Shown here: positions 1 to 12,048 of the stretch, piece by piece
How positions within the stretch are numbered: position 1 is the stretch's first letter
Layout: every line of letters begins with the position of its first letter
From: Poa pratensis
Lineage: Eukaryota; Streptophyta; Magnoliopsida; Poales; Poaceae
Reading direction: 5' to 3'
Length of the DNA stretch: 64,000 nucleotides
Assembly (NCBI GenBank): GCA_947311845.1
Contig: CAMZMU010000035.1
Coordinates: forward strand, 5,432,344 to 5,496,343
Made by a program: the position numbers and the translations under genes
The notes under the pieces: model-generated
Seen by the model: the letters and a program-made list of their open reading frames with translations, nothing else
Told to the model about the DNA's origin: nothing
Databases searched by the model: none

Positions 1-149
1 TGGGGGAAGAAGAACTGAGCAGCTAGCTTGAGAGTGTGTGCTGAAGAGATTGGGCTGGATATGGGCCTGCCCGTCTGGGTTTTGGGTAATTTGTTTTTCT
101 ATGTTCAACCGCCTTTTGGAAATTTTCAGAGAACGGGTCCGCCACTAAT

Positions 150-560
150 CTGCCCCGCGTCTATGACCTTCGGTCCATGGAGGCATGGTAATTTTCGGTA
201 GTTGTCGGTGGGAGGACTCCGTTTTTTTGGTGTTAGGGTCAAAATTTGTTGGGGCGACGCTCAAATGGCGGCGGCATCTCATTTTAATAAGGTCTCCCTG
301 GCTTCAGTCCCATCTCGGCGGCGATGTCGTGAAGCCTGTGGGAGTGGTGTGGTCTCAAGGACTTCTTTTGGCGGTGGCGTTCTCGGATCATCATGGAGCT
401 TCATCGGTGTTTCTTTCTTCTTCTTTGGCTCCAGGACGGATGTGGTCTTATGAACTCGATCGGTGACTTTCTGTCTGCAACAAACAACGTCAAGCCAGCT
501 CAGGGAGGAGAGGCAGCGGTGGCGTCCCGTGGACATGGTCTAAAGGTTGAAGACGAAGGA
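150..560. repeat. Dispersed repeat, copy A
   Basis: This GC-richer stretch shares recognisable blocks, in the same order, with 61255-61500: 'ccatggaggcatggt', then a GGCGACGCTC / GGCGGCGCTC block, then 'ctccctggcttc...cccatctcgg'. It therefore looks like a member of an interspersed family rather than a unique gene. Short open frames run through it but none matches a protein I recognise. The downstream part (to about 655) is T-rich and ends in a run of A. That would fit an old non-LTR retroposon, but I could not define target duplications. Confidence 0.45.
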
Positions 561-659
561 CATTTCAAGAATTTCATTTTAATTTTCATTTTCATTGAGA
601 TGTTTTATACTGCTCGGTGTTTCTTTTATATTCAGGGTCCTTTTCGCAAAAAATAGAAA

Positions 660-2035
660 AGGCAATAGGAACATTGTGTCGTTATCAGCAGATAAAATTG
701 CTGGTCCCGTTGTGTCGCAGAACATGTAAACGCCAGTAACTGAAAGGTGGACCTAGGGCACATACTCGCAGCCATAGCTAATTCTAAATAACCCAATTTT
801 CCAAGGAGATGCACATTATCTGGTATTATGTGTTTGTAAAAAATAAACATTTTTGTGCACCGTGAAATAGGAAAATCAGTGTTAAAACTGATTTTGAAAT
901 ATTTGTTACTTTAGTACATGAACATCTCGTTTTTCATGAAAAATTGCAGGTAAGTAAATAAGTCAGACATATTTTTTAACAGTACTCCTTTTGTTTTAGT
1001 GTCCATTTGTAAACACCCAAAAAAATGATAACATTGTAATAATCTTTTTGAAACAAAGACTAATGCGTACCTACGTGTACCTACTGAGACATAACTTATA
1101 AGTAACACATTTCACTGCTTTCCAAGTAGAAACATTGAAAGGCAATGGTCAACTTGTTAAAAAGTGTGGAAATTTTGTAACCTGTTACAGTTTACTGTCA
1201 TCACATAATCCAAAGTCATGTACTTTTACATAATTTGTCACTACGTATTTACGCTGCTAGCTATAGCTTGGGCTTTGTGCATAAAAGTAAAAAAAAAAAC
1301 ATTCTTATGATTCAGGAAAACATTTCCTCTTATCATCCTTCCGCAATTGCTGATATATGTAACCTTGGGATCTCATGCATTCCCAAAGGAATAAAAGAGA
1401 ATGCCTTCCTGATATTGTGCAACAGTCTAAAACAGGATAACTGCAAGTTTTTAGTTCATACTGTACTCGGTAGTCATGTAATGCAGAAATATACTAAACA
1501 AAACATGCAATTTTTCTAGTATATTATAGACAACCTCCTATGTTGCGGGACAAGTTTGTGACAACAATGCATAAATAGAAGACGCATCAGAAACTACGGT
1601 GCTTGAGATCATAAAGACCTCAAACCAGGGCAGTGAAACACAGGCATAATACCACTGAACCCCAGGTATAGTAACGGCAAGTCCACACTAGGGGCACCAA
1701 TCATCTTAATAATCATACCCAGGACTAATTTAAAACATAGAAATGTACTGGCATTGCCGAAAGCCTGAAACAGCTGTGATGATTCTTGCTTTTAACTCAG
1801 GGTACACAACTGTTACATCATCCGAACATACCCTTGGAAGAAGCATCAGCAGGAGCTTATTGCAGCGCAGGCAGCAACATCCGATCCAAAGCAGCAATCG
1901 GATCCATGCAGTCAGACTCTACAACCACATGCTGCCCACTAGTGTATTGCAGAAGCTTGAGACCATAAAGACTCTGGACATATATGTCCTGGTACCAGAA
2001 TCGTGAAAGCCAGATATAATAAAGGCAATTCCACG
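660..2035. other. Intergenic, no gene seen
   Basis: AT-rich sequence downstream of the minus-strand SINA-like gene that ends at 2036. Only short open frames are present. The last few hundred bases probably contain the 3' untranslated region of that gene, but no clear poly(A) signal could be chosen. Confidence 0.5.
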
Positions 2036-3167
2036 CTAAACCTTGAGCACAACCAGTCCTCCCCGAACAAAAAGTTCATCATCATCAGATTCACAATTAT
2101 AATAATCATCCAACAGTTCATGTCCTTGAATGGCCATTCTGAGCATGATGCCGTTTCGGTCATCATAAATTTTTCCCTTGGGCAGAATCAAGTCATAGCC
2201 CTTCGGTAGCCCACCACAGAGTGAAGATTTTCTTATCGTGCAACTTGAACTTTCACAATAGCCTGCCGTAGAGCAATTGTAATTCATGCTACATGTGAAC
2301 TTTGGTCCCCTATTGTGAGGTTGGACGCAGTGAGGTTGGACGCAGACGACTGAGATAGCATATCCAAAAGGCTCTGATGCCATGCTGACCAAGAAAAAAT
2401 GCATGCTCCACCTGCGCAGAACATGGAAACCTGGTTTTAAGTGGAGGGACACTGTGTACGAATCTGGGAGGACTGTAGATGGACACTTGTGCTGGGTGGT
2501 GAGATTGTCCAGGAGATTCATTGTTAACCCAAAGAAGCTGCAGTTGGACTCTGGGCAGAAGCATTGGGCATGCTGGCATCTCCCCTCGTGTTCTTCTTTC
2601 CGATAGTAGGGGGGCACTTGGCTGCACCCATACTTGGTATTGGAGCAAGGAACTACGATTGACTCCATGATATGTTCCATCGCAATGCTGCGCTCAATGG
2701 AAGTTTCGGTAGAGCATACAGGGCAGTTCATGTCCGTTATACTTATCTTGTCATTACAATAACAGCATAAGAAATGCCCTGCAGAACACTGGAAAAAGAA
2801 ACCATGGATTGAGTCCCTATGAGAATAACTTTTAACGGAAGTAAGAAAAGAATACAAAACAACAAAAAGATTGGTTAGTACTACACATATGATGTTAGAC
2901 TCTTGCCAAGTAGCACTACACCCAATTATAGATTTATCAAAGCTATTCTCTTATCCTGAGCCTTATAAGAAATGAAACAAATGCTCGAGTTCAAAGACAA
3001 GTAAATCATTGTATATATACACTTAGTGCATTTACCTCAAATATCAGACCGCCGTAGGGCTTGCGGCAGCCAGGGCAATCGAAGGTCTTTGTTTGTATGG
3101 AGACATCCAGCCAGCTGGGTCTGCCCTCTCCTTCGACTCTTCTCTTGTTGGAGCTTCTACCGTCCAT
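2036..3167 (-). CDS. SINA-like RING E3 ubiquitin ligase (copy 1), two exons
   Basis: Predicted E3 ubiquitin ligase of the SEVEN-IN-ABSENTIA-like family, which pass ubiquitin from an E2 to bound substrates. Exon 1 is 3167..3036 (44 codons, ATG at 3167, donor GAG|GTAAAT). Exon 2 is 2788..2036 (acceptor TTTCCAG|TGT), giving 294 residues, a usual length for grass SINA-like proteins. The RING is split by the intron: CPGC at residues 30-33, then C45, H49, C52, C55 and CPVC at 66-69. A SIAH-type zinc-finger region follows (KYGC, HEGRCQHAQCFCP), then the substrate-binding TRAF-like domain. The C-terminus is unusually acidic (ESDDDE) with a short hydrophobic tail. The intron is phase 0 and lies where it does in copies 2 and 5. 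No frameshift or missing zinc ligand was seen, so it is probably functional. The start is inferred; the open frame extends 17 codons further upstream. Confidence 0.85.
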
Positions 3168-3218
3168 CGCCAACAAAACACAAGGGTAAACCAAAGATCC
3201 AAACCTTATAATCAGCAA

Positions 3219-4810
3219 AATCTCACCGCTGCGTTCTCCTGTTACACAATGTTGCGCTGGCCATTAGTAAGAAAGCCCCCTTTTTTTCAAAACTAGCAAC
3301 AAAACAAGGTAACATTTACAGAGGTGGATCACAGCGATTTCAGGTCCGTTATTGTTCTTGTCTTGCGACAAAGAAAACTGAGTCAATAAAACTGAACCAT
3401 ATGCGAGTTATCTGACAGTGAATCAGCGACTGCAACGACGGGCGGGGGCGAGAAGGTCCGTAATCGAGAGCGGATGCAGCCGTACCTGAACTAGCTGTTT
3501 GCCCCAGAGTTTATCCAGTGCAAGAACTAGTCGCCATTGCCGGTCTCGAGGTCGCCCTTCCCAGATGGCGGCGACAATGGAGATGAGGTCGCTTGCAGGA
3601 GGGCTTGGCGTAGAGTGGGCTGGACATGGGCCTAGCGTCTGGCGTCTGGGTTTGATCCCCTTTTTGAAGATTTCAGAGGTCGAACCTGTTTAGGAGTGAG
3701 TTTCATATTTTTTCAATCAAGTCCTACGCATTCCGTAAAAAAGAATCAAGTCCTAAGCAGAATCGATCGTGACTTTCAGCCAAAACGTATCATTCGACAA
3801 CTCTTCCTCTATATAAACTTAAAATTTTGTTTAAAAAGTTACGACTTTTATAGTTTTATCTGACAAAAAAGATGACACAATATCCAATTTTGTTCAACTA
3901 TGTATTTTTCCATCTACTTTTTAGTTTTCTCGAAACTTTTATGCCTGATGGTGGTCGGCATCTAGCAGCATCGAACAAATACGGTTCACATTGCATTTTT
4001 TTTCCACGCACATGACCACCACGTCAGTGCAGCAAGCAGCATCGCGATAGCATCATGCGCAAGTAGTACACATGCGGCCATCATCCGCAACAGCACACAG
4101 CAGTACACACTACACACTCGTAAGTACAATCTGTGCCTCCGTAACATGCAATGATCAACCTATTAAAAGTTCAGACATTGTGATTCAGGGAAATATTTGG
4201 TTCTCCCAAAACTATAAAACATATTCTTATGACTAGCAAAGTGCTCGGGTTTAAAATAAGTCAGACATCTTATATTTAGAACATTGATTTTCTTCTATCA
4301 TCATTTTAGAAGTGTGTTAGCTTTTTCCTAGATTTCATTTCTCTTACATGTCCCATTATACAGCAATCCTCAAAAAGATAAACGAAAAGGTGACCACTTA
4401 CTTCCTAATCTTCTTCCTATACATCATGAGTATCCACAATTATGAAATCCACATGCAGAAAATCCTTTGTTAAAATACTATTCATTTGGGTATCACATAT
4501 TACTGATTTTATTTCTCCTACATGTCCCATTATATTTTATCTGACTTAAGTGCACGTACATGACGAGATGTGTGACCAGTGGCGCAATTAACTCCAATTG
4601 GGGACACCGGCGGACGAGCTCCAGGAGGGATTGGGGATATTTTCTCTTGGCGGTGGCAGTGCTGTAATATCTCCTAAAACGCATGGGTATTACCGGAAAA
4701 TTAAAAAACGTACCAACCATCATCTGAAGCCATATTATATAGTAGAGATTATATTTTATCCGATTCACAACCAAATTAATACTTAGAAGGAACGAGTGAA
4801 GAAAAGGGGG
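3219..4810. other. Intergenic upstream of SINA-like copy 1
   Basis: Contains the presumed promoter and 5' leader of copy 1. Around 3590-3660 there is a stretch ('gggctggacatgggcct...gtctgggtttg') that resembles positions 50-90 ('gggctggatatgggcct...gtctgggttttg'), so a piece of this leader seems duplicated on both sides of the gene. The remainder is AT-rich with no gene recognised. Confidence 0.45.
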
Positions 4811-4855
4811 AACTAGTAGAAAAAGGACCTTTCGTCCTTCGTCCTGTTTGCCATT

Positions 4856-5036
4856 AGCCCCGGTTCAGGCAAAAACCGGGACCAGTGCTTGCCAGGGCCC
4901 CGTGGGGCATTGGTCCCGGTTCGGTTGGGGGCATTGGTCCCGGTTCTTGGCAAGAACCGGGACCAAAGCTCCAGAGCCAGCCACGTGGCGTGGCGCGGAG
5001 CTTTGGTCCCGGTTCTTACCAAGAACCGGGACCAAT
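4856..5036. repeat. CACTA left subterminal repeats
   Basis: Several copies of a palindrome built on GGTCCCGGTTCTT / AAGAACCGGGACC, for example 4934-4967 and 5002-5036. In CACTA elements such subterminal repeats bind the element-encoded transposase. Confidence 0.8.
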
Positions 5037-5334
5037 ACCCCCTGCCTATATATAACCCCACCCCCCTCTTCTCTCCTCTGTTTTTTTTTCTGGTTGGATT
5101 GGTGGGAAGTGGGTGCTAGTTTTTTTTTCTTTGCCACGCACAAGATGTGTTCGATGAAATGCCCGAGCCACACTTAAGTTCGCACAAGATGATATCCTCG
5201 GCCGAGGTTAGCAACTTATCCTTTTCATCTGTAATTGATACAGAAATATTGCACGTGTCGATGTACGGTGGTCATTTCACTATTCAAGATGTTATTGTAA
5301 TGGTATTTGATAAACTTAATTATATATGATGCAG

Positions 5335-8300
5335 ATGGATGCACGGATGCGATGGATGTACGGCGAACGACGCAGTTCCGAGTTTATTGCAGGCCTGCAT
5401 AAATTTCTCGATGTGGCTGAGGCAAACAAAGTGAATAATTTTATGCCTTGTCCATGTGAGAAGTGTCGGAACGTCAGGGAGTACTCTGACCCGAGAACCA
5501 TTCAAGACCACGTGATTCGGAAAGGTTTCATGCCCAGCTATAATTGTTGGACCAAGCACGGAGAAAGAGGGGTTACGATGGAAGACAATGAAGAAGAGGA
5601 GGATGATGACAACTATCCTATGTTCCCTGAGGAATGCGGTGATACTGTTATGGAAGACGTTGAAGAAGAAAGAGGTGAACATCGGGCATCAGATGAGCCC
5701 GCTGATGGTCTTGGTGGGGTCATTTCTGATGCAAAGCGAGAATGCGATACAGAAAAGGAGAAGCTAAAGTTGGAGGCCATGCTTGAGGATCACAAAAAGT
5801 TGCTGTACCCAAACTGCGAAGATGGCAGCACAAAGCTCGGTACCACACTGGAACTGCTGAAATGGAAGGCAGAGACTGGTTGTTCTGACAAGGGATTTGA
5901 GAAGTTACTGAAAATAATGAAGCCGAAGCTTCCAAAGGATAACGAATTGCCCGAGACTACATACGAAGCAAAGAAGGCTATCTGCCCTCTAGGATTAGAT
6001 GTGCAGAAGATACATGCATGCATTAATGACTGCATCCTGTACCGCGGTGAGTACGAGAACATGGATAAATGCCCGGTATGCAATGCACTGCGGTACAAGA
6101 TAAGACAAGATGACCCTGGTGATGTTGAGGGCGATGACGAGCCCCCCCGGAAGAGGGTTCCTGCTAAGGTGATGTGGTATGCTCCTATAATACCACGGTT
6201 GAAACGTCTGTTCAGAAACAAAGAGCATGCCAGGTTGTTGCGATGGCACAAAGAAGAGCGTAAGAAAGACGGGAAGTTGAGACACCCCGCCGATGGGTCC
6301 CAGTGGAGAAAAATCGACAGAGAGTTCCCGACATTTTCAGATGACGCAAGGAACTTAAGATTTGGTCTAAGTACAGATGGCTTTAATCCTTTTGGGGAGC
6401 AGAGCTCCAGTCATAGCACTTGGCCCGTGACTCTATGTATCTACAACCTTCCTCCTTGGTTGTGCATGAAGCGGAAGTTCATTATGATGCCAGTGCTCAT
6501 CCAAGGCCCGAAGCAACCCGGCAACGACATTGATGTGTACCTAAGGCCATTAGTTGATGAACTTTTGCAGTTGTGGTCCGAACCAGGTGTACGTGTGTGG
6601 GATGAGCACAAACAACAGGAATTTGACCTACGAGCGTTGCTGTTCGTAACCATCAATGATTGGCCTGCTCTTAGTAACATTTCAGGACAGTCAAACAAGG
6701 GATACAATGCATGCACGCACTGTTTAGATAAGACTGAAAGTATACATTTGGGAAACAAGAATGTGTACCTGGGGCATCGTCGATTTCTTCCGAACGGTCA
6801 TGCCGTAAGAAAGCCCGGCAAGCATTTCAACGGTGAGGCAGATCGCCGGAAGAAGCCTAACCTCCCTGATGGTGATGTTATATATGACATGGTCAAGGAT
6901 TTAGAAGTAATCTTTGGAAAGGGTCCTGGCAGTCTATCTGTTCCGAATGACGCTGACAACCACGTACCCATATGGAAGAAGTGCTCTATATTCTGGGAGC
7001 TACCCTATTGGAAAGTCCTAGAGGTCCGGTCTTCAATCGACGTGATGCACGTGACGAAGAATCTTTGCGTGAACCTGCTAGGCTTCCTGGGCGTGTATGG
7101 GAAGACATACACCGGCAGACCAGCAACGTATGAAAGACCCATACAACAAGCAGACGGATAAAGGGCGTCAATACTTAAGCAGCTACGCTCTTACCAAAGC
7201 AGAGAAGGAAATCTTTTTTGAATGCCTGAGCAGTATCAAGGTCCCGGCTGGCTTCTCGTCAAATATAAAGGGAATAATAAATATGGCAAAGAAAAAATTC
7301 CAGAACCTGAAGTCTCATGATTGCCACGTGATTATGACGCAGTTGCTTCCGGTTGCATTGAGGGGGCTTCTACCGGAAAATGTTCGAGTACCCATTGTGA
7401 AGCTATGTGCATTCCTCAATGCAATATCTCAGAAGGTCATCGATCCAGTAACTCTACCAAGTTTACAGAAGGCTGTGGTCCAATGTCTTGTCAGCTTCGA
7501 GTTGGTGTTCCCCCCATCATTCTTCAATATTATGACGCATCTCCTGGTTCACCTAGTCGACGAGATTGCCATTCTCGGTCCTGTATTTCTACACAATATG
7601 TTCCCCTTCGAGAGGTTCATGGGAGTCTTGAAGAAATATGTTCATAACCGTGCTAGGCCAGAAGGAAGCATCTCAAGGGCTATGGAACAGAAGAGGTCAT
7701 TGAGTTCTGTGTTGACTTTATTCCTGACCTTAAGCCGATTGGTGTTCCTGAATCGCGGCATGAGGGGAGACTGAGTGGAAAAGGCACGCTAGGAAAGAAA
7801 GCACTGATATGTAGGGACGGGCATTCTTTAACTCAAGCACACTACACAGTTCTACAAAGTTCCACCTTCGTGGCTCCGTATATCGAGGAACACAAGAATT
7901 ATGTACGCTCCAAGAACCCGGGGAAGGATGACTCCTGGATTAAAGAAAAACACATGGAGACCTTCGGCAGTTGGTTGCGATTACAGCTCATGAATGACAC
8001 CACTGTCGGAGATCAGCTCTACTTGTTGGCCGCGTCACCATCTTCGACTGTATTGAATTTCCAAGGGTACGAGATAAATGGGAATACATTTTACACGATC
8101 GCCCAAGATAAAAAGAGCACCAACCAGAACAGTGGTGTCCGCTTTGATGCAACAAACGACGATGGGCAAAAGGACACATACTATGGTCGCATAGAGGAGA
8201 TATGGGAACTTGACTATGGACCTACTTTTAAGGTCCCTTTGTTTCGGTGCAGTTGGGTCAACATGAATGGAGAAGGGATAAAGGTAGACCAGCTGTACGG

Positions 8301-8637
8301 GATGACAACAGTGGATCTCAAGAATCTTGGTTGTTACAAGAACGAACCATTCGTCCTAGCCAATGATGTGGCTCAGGTTTTCTATGTGAAGGACATGTCC
8401 TCCAGACCGAAAAAAAGAAAAAACAAGCAAACGAATACATCAGACGATGAGCCAAAGCGTCACGTAGTTCTTTCAGGGAAAAGAAACATCGTGGGAGTCG
8501 AGGACAAGACAGACATGTCAGCAGATTATGATAAGTTTGATGAAATTCCGCCCTTCACAGTGAGAACTGACCCAAGCATCCCGTTAAATAATGAAGATGC
8601 TCCATGGTTACGGCTGAAGCGATGTAAATCAATGTAA
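5335..8637 (+). pseudogene. CACTA transposase (TNP2 type), two frameshifts
   Basis: Encodes an En/Spm-type transposase that would cut the element at its CACTA ends. Domains in order: a transposase-associated domain (CPCEKC at about 5446-5463), the Transposase_21 core (from about 6000, including DKCPVCN and FGLSTDGFNPFG), a DUF4218 region (FPPSFFNIMTHL, PFERFMGVLKKYVHNRARPEGSI, about 7510-7670) and a DUF4216 region (YYGRIEEIWELDY, VPLFRCSWV, about 8180-8400). The start is placed at the ATG at 5335 just after a 'gatgcag' that could be a splice acceptor; another in-frame ATG lies at 5326. The frame is lost near 7105 and again near 7676, after which the original frame resumes and runs to the stop at 8637. 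Otherwise the protein is continuous, so inactivation looks fairly recent. Confidence 0.85.
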
Positions 8638-8872
8638 TGTATTAAACCTTTATGTGATGTGTAGTAATGTATTAAACCTTTATGTGGTGAAAACCATAAT
8701 ACACGAGTGAGTTTTCTTTTTTGTTTTCTGTTAATTAATTGCATGACGACCGGTGAAACACGCGTGGTAGGTGGTTGTCGGCTCCCACACCTCCCGTGGG
8801 AACCTCTCAAACCTCAGCTTCGACCGTCCAAACACAGTTCCCCCTGCATACAGCCCGACGGTGGCTCGTGAG

Positions 8873-9217
8873 TTTGAGCGCCACTTCGATCCAAGCAGCG
8901 GTAAGACGTCTCTGATGATCTACAACCGTCCGCAAGACGTCTCTGATGATCTGCAACCGTTTGGAACGGTCGCAGGTCATCAGAGACGTCTTGCCACTGG
9001 TTGCCCAAAGATGCCTCTCCGAGTGACGCTGGAATGTTTTGTGTTTGAGCGCCACTTCGATCCAAGCAGCGGCAAGACGTCTCTGATGATCTACAACCGT
9101 CCGGCAACACATCTCTGATGATCTGCAACCGTTTGGAACGGTCGCAGGTCATCAGAGACGTCTTGCCGCTGGTTGCCCAAAGATGCCTCTCCGAGTGACG
9201 CTGGAATGTTTTGTGTG
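8873..9217. repeat. 171-bp tandem duplication with internal inverted repeats
   Basis: A block starting 'tttgagcgccacttcgatcc' occurs at 8873 and again at 9044, so the period is 171 bp. Within each unit 'aagacgtctctgatgatct' faces 'catcagagacgtctt' in inverted orientation, so each unit can fold into a hairpin. It lies inside the CACTA element just downstream of the transposase. Confidence 0.75.
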
Positions 9218-9267
9218 AGTGAGTAACCTGTCTGAGGAGGGCGGCTATATATAGGGTACGTGTGCTT

Positions 9268-10242
9268 CTTTAGTCCCGGTTGGTAACACCAACCGGGACT
9301 AAAGACGGGCTTTGCGGTCACGACACGTGTCCTCCCCCAGCGCTTCCCTGGGCACGTGTCCTCCCCCAGCGCTGCCGTGGAGGTCTTTATATATTGTCGC
9401 CGACGGGGTAAACCCTAATCCACCATTCCTAGCCACGAACGCATCGTCTCCACGAGATGGATCTGCCACGCCCGCCGCAGCGCCTTCTGGACGAGGTCGA
9501 GCGTGCTCGGCAGAGCGCGCTTGGGCGCAACCGCAGGAGTCTATCCCGCCGTATGCCCACGAGCCCGACGTGGAGAATAATGTTGGTGATGTTGGATCAG
9601 GGGTGTGTTTCTTTCTTCTGCATTTTACAACACCAAACATTCATCTTACAAATATAGGTTTACTGAAATTGTTCTGCATTTACTTCTGCTTACGGATTAT
9701 TTGTCGAATTTTGACTTACGGATTTAAAGATATGAATTTATCCATATTAAATTGAAAATGACAATGATAATGTAAAATTGATTTTGGATTATTTATACAA
9801 ATTCAAACACTTTTCACGTTGAAATTTTGTCAATTCAAAATATGCAATAAAGTTAATATATTTTTAATTGAAAATGGCAAAATGGTTAATAGTTTGTATA
9901 GTTAGAATAATTATTTCAGAAAACAGAAAATGGTTTTGGATTCTTTATCCAAATTTAAAAACTTTTCATGTTGAAAGTCTTTTCAGATTCAAAACCATTT
10001 GAAATTCATATCCAAACACCTAAATAAGAAAAAAGGCGGGAACAAAATTTCAGAACTGAAAAGTTCGAAATAATTTTGAAAAAGAACTCTTTGGTCCCGG
10101 TTTCTAGCAAGAACCGGGACCAATGAGTCCATAGACGCGTGCCGAGATCTGGCATTAATTACCCACTCTTTGGTCCCGGTTGCTGGTAAGAACCGGGACC
10201 AAAGAGGCATTGGTCCCGGATCTTGCCAGCAACCGGGACCAA
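9268..10242. repeat. Internal CACTA-type palindromes
   Basis: Near-perfect palindromes occur at 9268-9304 (TTTAGTCCCGGTTGG and its complement), 10089-10123, 10168-10203 and 10209-10242. They are the same class as the terminal palindromes but lie mid-element, separated by an AT-rich stretch (9660-10080) with no gene. A short open frame at 9457-9657 and a GC-rich block at 10260-10630 follow element DNA; neither has a recognisable product. Confidence 0.7.
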
Positions 10243-11039
10243 TGACCCCCTGCTACTTAACTGCTTCCCCTTCTCCTTCCCCGATTCAGTTCGCAGAAAC
10301 GCCTAAGGACCGGAGGAAGGAGGAGCCTGTGCCGCCGCGCCCGCACTCCGTCAGGCTGCCCAACCTCGCCCTCGACGCCGGTGCCCTCGACGCCCGCGCC
10401 GCCGCGCCCGCACGCCGGCCGCCCGTGCTGAGAAGAAGGAGAGGAGCGCGCCCGCACGCCGGCCGCCCGTGCTCGCCGTCGACGCTCGGGCCATCCCCGG
10501 CCGCCGCGCCCATTTCCGCCGGCTACACCACCCGAGGTGAGCCCTCCGCCGGCCATCCCCGGCCGCGGCGCCGCCGTTGCTCGTCGCCGCGATGCACCGT
10601 TTCGTTTAGGCCAAGCCGCTGACGGGTGGGCCCCACCCGTCAGCGTTTTAATAATTTCTACGCACGGAAAAATAAATGGGCCGAGCCCATTGGGCTGGAA
10701 CCCCTCGCGGCCTGTTTTTTTTCCTGACTCGAATTAAGAAATGAACAGAAATATTTTATTCTGCGTGTATGTTAGAAATTAAGTAACTCGAGATCTATAA
10801 GTCCAAAATTGATGAATCAAAATTCTTTGGAAAGCTAATAAAAATGTTTGCCCAACCACACTGGTCTCATATTATTTAGATTAATAATAAAATAATGGTA
10901 TTTAAATTACTACAGAGGGTTTAAATCATCAAATTGTTTGTTTCTGATGCTCTGTTAGCTCAAATAATGTGAATCCAATTTTGGGCTCCATTTAACAGGA
11001 TCTCCATGTTTAGGAATTGTTAGTACTGTGTTAGGAAAC

Positions 11040-11183
11040 GAGTTTACGGGTTTACGGGTTTACGATACGAGTTTACGGGTTTGCGATACGAGTTTACGGG
11101 TTTACGATACGAGTTTACGAGTTTACGGGTTTACGATACGAGTTTACGGGTTTACGATACGAGTTTACGATACGAGTTTACGG
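11040..11183. repeat. GAGTTTACGGGTTTACGATAC-type minisatellite
   Basis: About seven imperfect head-to-tail copies of a 14-21 bp unit made of GTTTACGGGTTTACGATACGA. The array lies directly before the Ulp1-like coding remnant and is read in frame with it, where the upstream part of the protease domain would be expected. Confidence 0.85.
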
Positions 11184-11519
11184 AAGGTAGACAATTTTCA
11201 TTTTCTTTGCCAAAGCAGGTGTTGGACAATTTTCAAACAGAAGGTAGAAGGTCCATTCAAAGATGAGCTAAATTATAAAACGGTGAAAAGTCCGCAACAG
11301 CCACCGGGGAGTAATTTATGTGGATTCTACGTTTGCGAGTTCATTCGCGAGTTGACCACTGAGCGGAGAACAACTGCTTTCAGCAAAATGCGGGAGAAGA
11401 TCGACCCAGAACTGCGCGTAGGAGCAATTCAAGAGGAATTGGCGGGATTTCTGCTTAGGGAGGTCATCGATGAAAGGGGAGAACATTATGCTTCGGACGA
11501 TGAACTACATATGCCTTGA
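11184..11519 (+). pseudogene. Ulp1-type cysteine protease, C-terminal remnant (CACTA second gene)
   Basis: The translation contains SNLCGFYVCEFIREL, matching the catalytic-cysteine segment (LCG-YVCEF) of Ulp1/C48 SUMO-protease domains that many plant CACTA elements carry as a second gene. The catalytic His and Asp segments that should precede it are not found; their place is taken by the GTTTACG minisatellite. The frame ends at 11519 after an acidic tail. The function of such genes in CACTA elements is not settled; desumoylation is the family activity. Confidence 0.6.
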
Positions 11520-11682
11520 TGGCTTGATATATCTCCATGTAATTAAATAGTTGTATTCTCGCAAGAGATCGAATATTAATTATATATGCATCAACATGTA
11601 CTGTGTATATAGTAGAGCGTATAATATGCGTACGGAAACGATGGAGAGCACGTCGGCGATGCGAAGAAGGGGGAGACGACGG

Positions 11683-11826
11683 AGGCACCGGCGAGAGGGA
11701 GAGGGGGCACCGGCGAGAGGGAGAGGAGGCACCGGCGAGAAGGAGAGGGGGCACCGGCGAGAAGGAGAGGGGGTACCGGCGAGAGGGAGAGGGGGCACCG
11801 GCGAGAGGGAGACCCTAAACCCTAAA
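11683..11826. repeat. 22-bp minisatellite ending in a telomere-like (CCCTAAA)2
   Basis: Six copies of a 22-23 bp unit (GCACCGGCGAGAGGGAGAGG) run from 11683 to 11812. They are followed at 11813-11826 by two exact CCCTAAA units, the plant telomere motif. A two-unit match can occur by chance or as a telo-box, so no telomeric origin is claimed. Confidence 0.75.
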
Positions 11827-11848
11827 TACCAACAAAAAAAAAAGCACT

Positions 11849-12027
11849 CATTGATCCCGGTTCGTAACAAAAACCGGGACCAATGAGTCTCTCCCCACAA
11901 CCAGCCAGAACTGGCCACGTGGCCACCCATTGGTCCCGGTTCGTGGACCAACCGGGACTAGCATTAGTCCCGATTGGCCAGTCCCGGTTGGGCAACCGGG
12001 ACTGATGGCCCAACCGAACCGGGACCA
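11849..12027. repeat. CACTA right subterminal repeats
   Basis: Palindromic GATCCCGGTTCGT / AAAACCGGGACCAA and related units, mirror images of those at 4856-5036, just inside the right terminus. Confidence 0.8.
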
Positions 12028-12048
12028 TAGGCCCATTTTCTACCAGTC

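Larger units (their letters stand above)
4811..12048 (+). mobile_element. CACTA (En/Spm) DNA transposon, composite and degenerate
   Basis: The left end reads AACTAGTAGAAAAAGGAC and the right end, reverse-complemented, reads GACTGGTAGAAAATGGGC. Both match the CACTA-family terminus except that the first base is mutated at each end. No 3-bp target duplication is evident (ggg versus att). Inside are the expected palindromic subterminal repeats of the CCGGGACCAA type, a TNP2-type transposase (5335-8637) and the end of a Ulp1-type protease gene (to 11519). Extra clusters of the same palindromes at 9268-10242 lie far from either end, which suggests a second element nested in or joined to the first. 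Mutated ends and transposase frameshifts argue that it is immobile now. Confidence 0.8.

Noticed and set aside
10170..10622. 150-codon open frame in the CACTA element
   Set aside because: It begins in palindromic subterminal-type repeats and runs through GC-rich low-complexity DNA.
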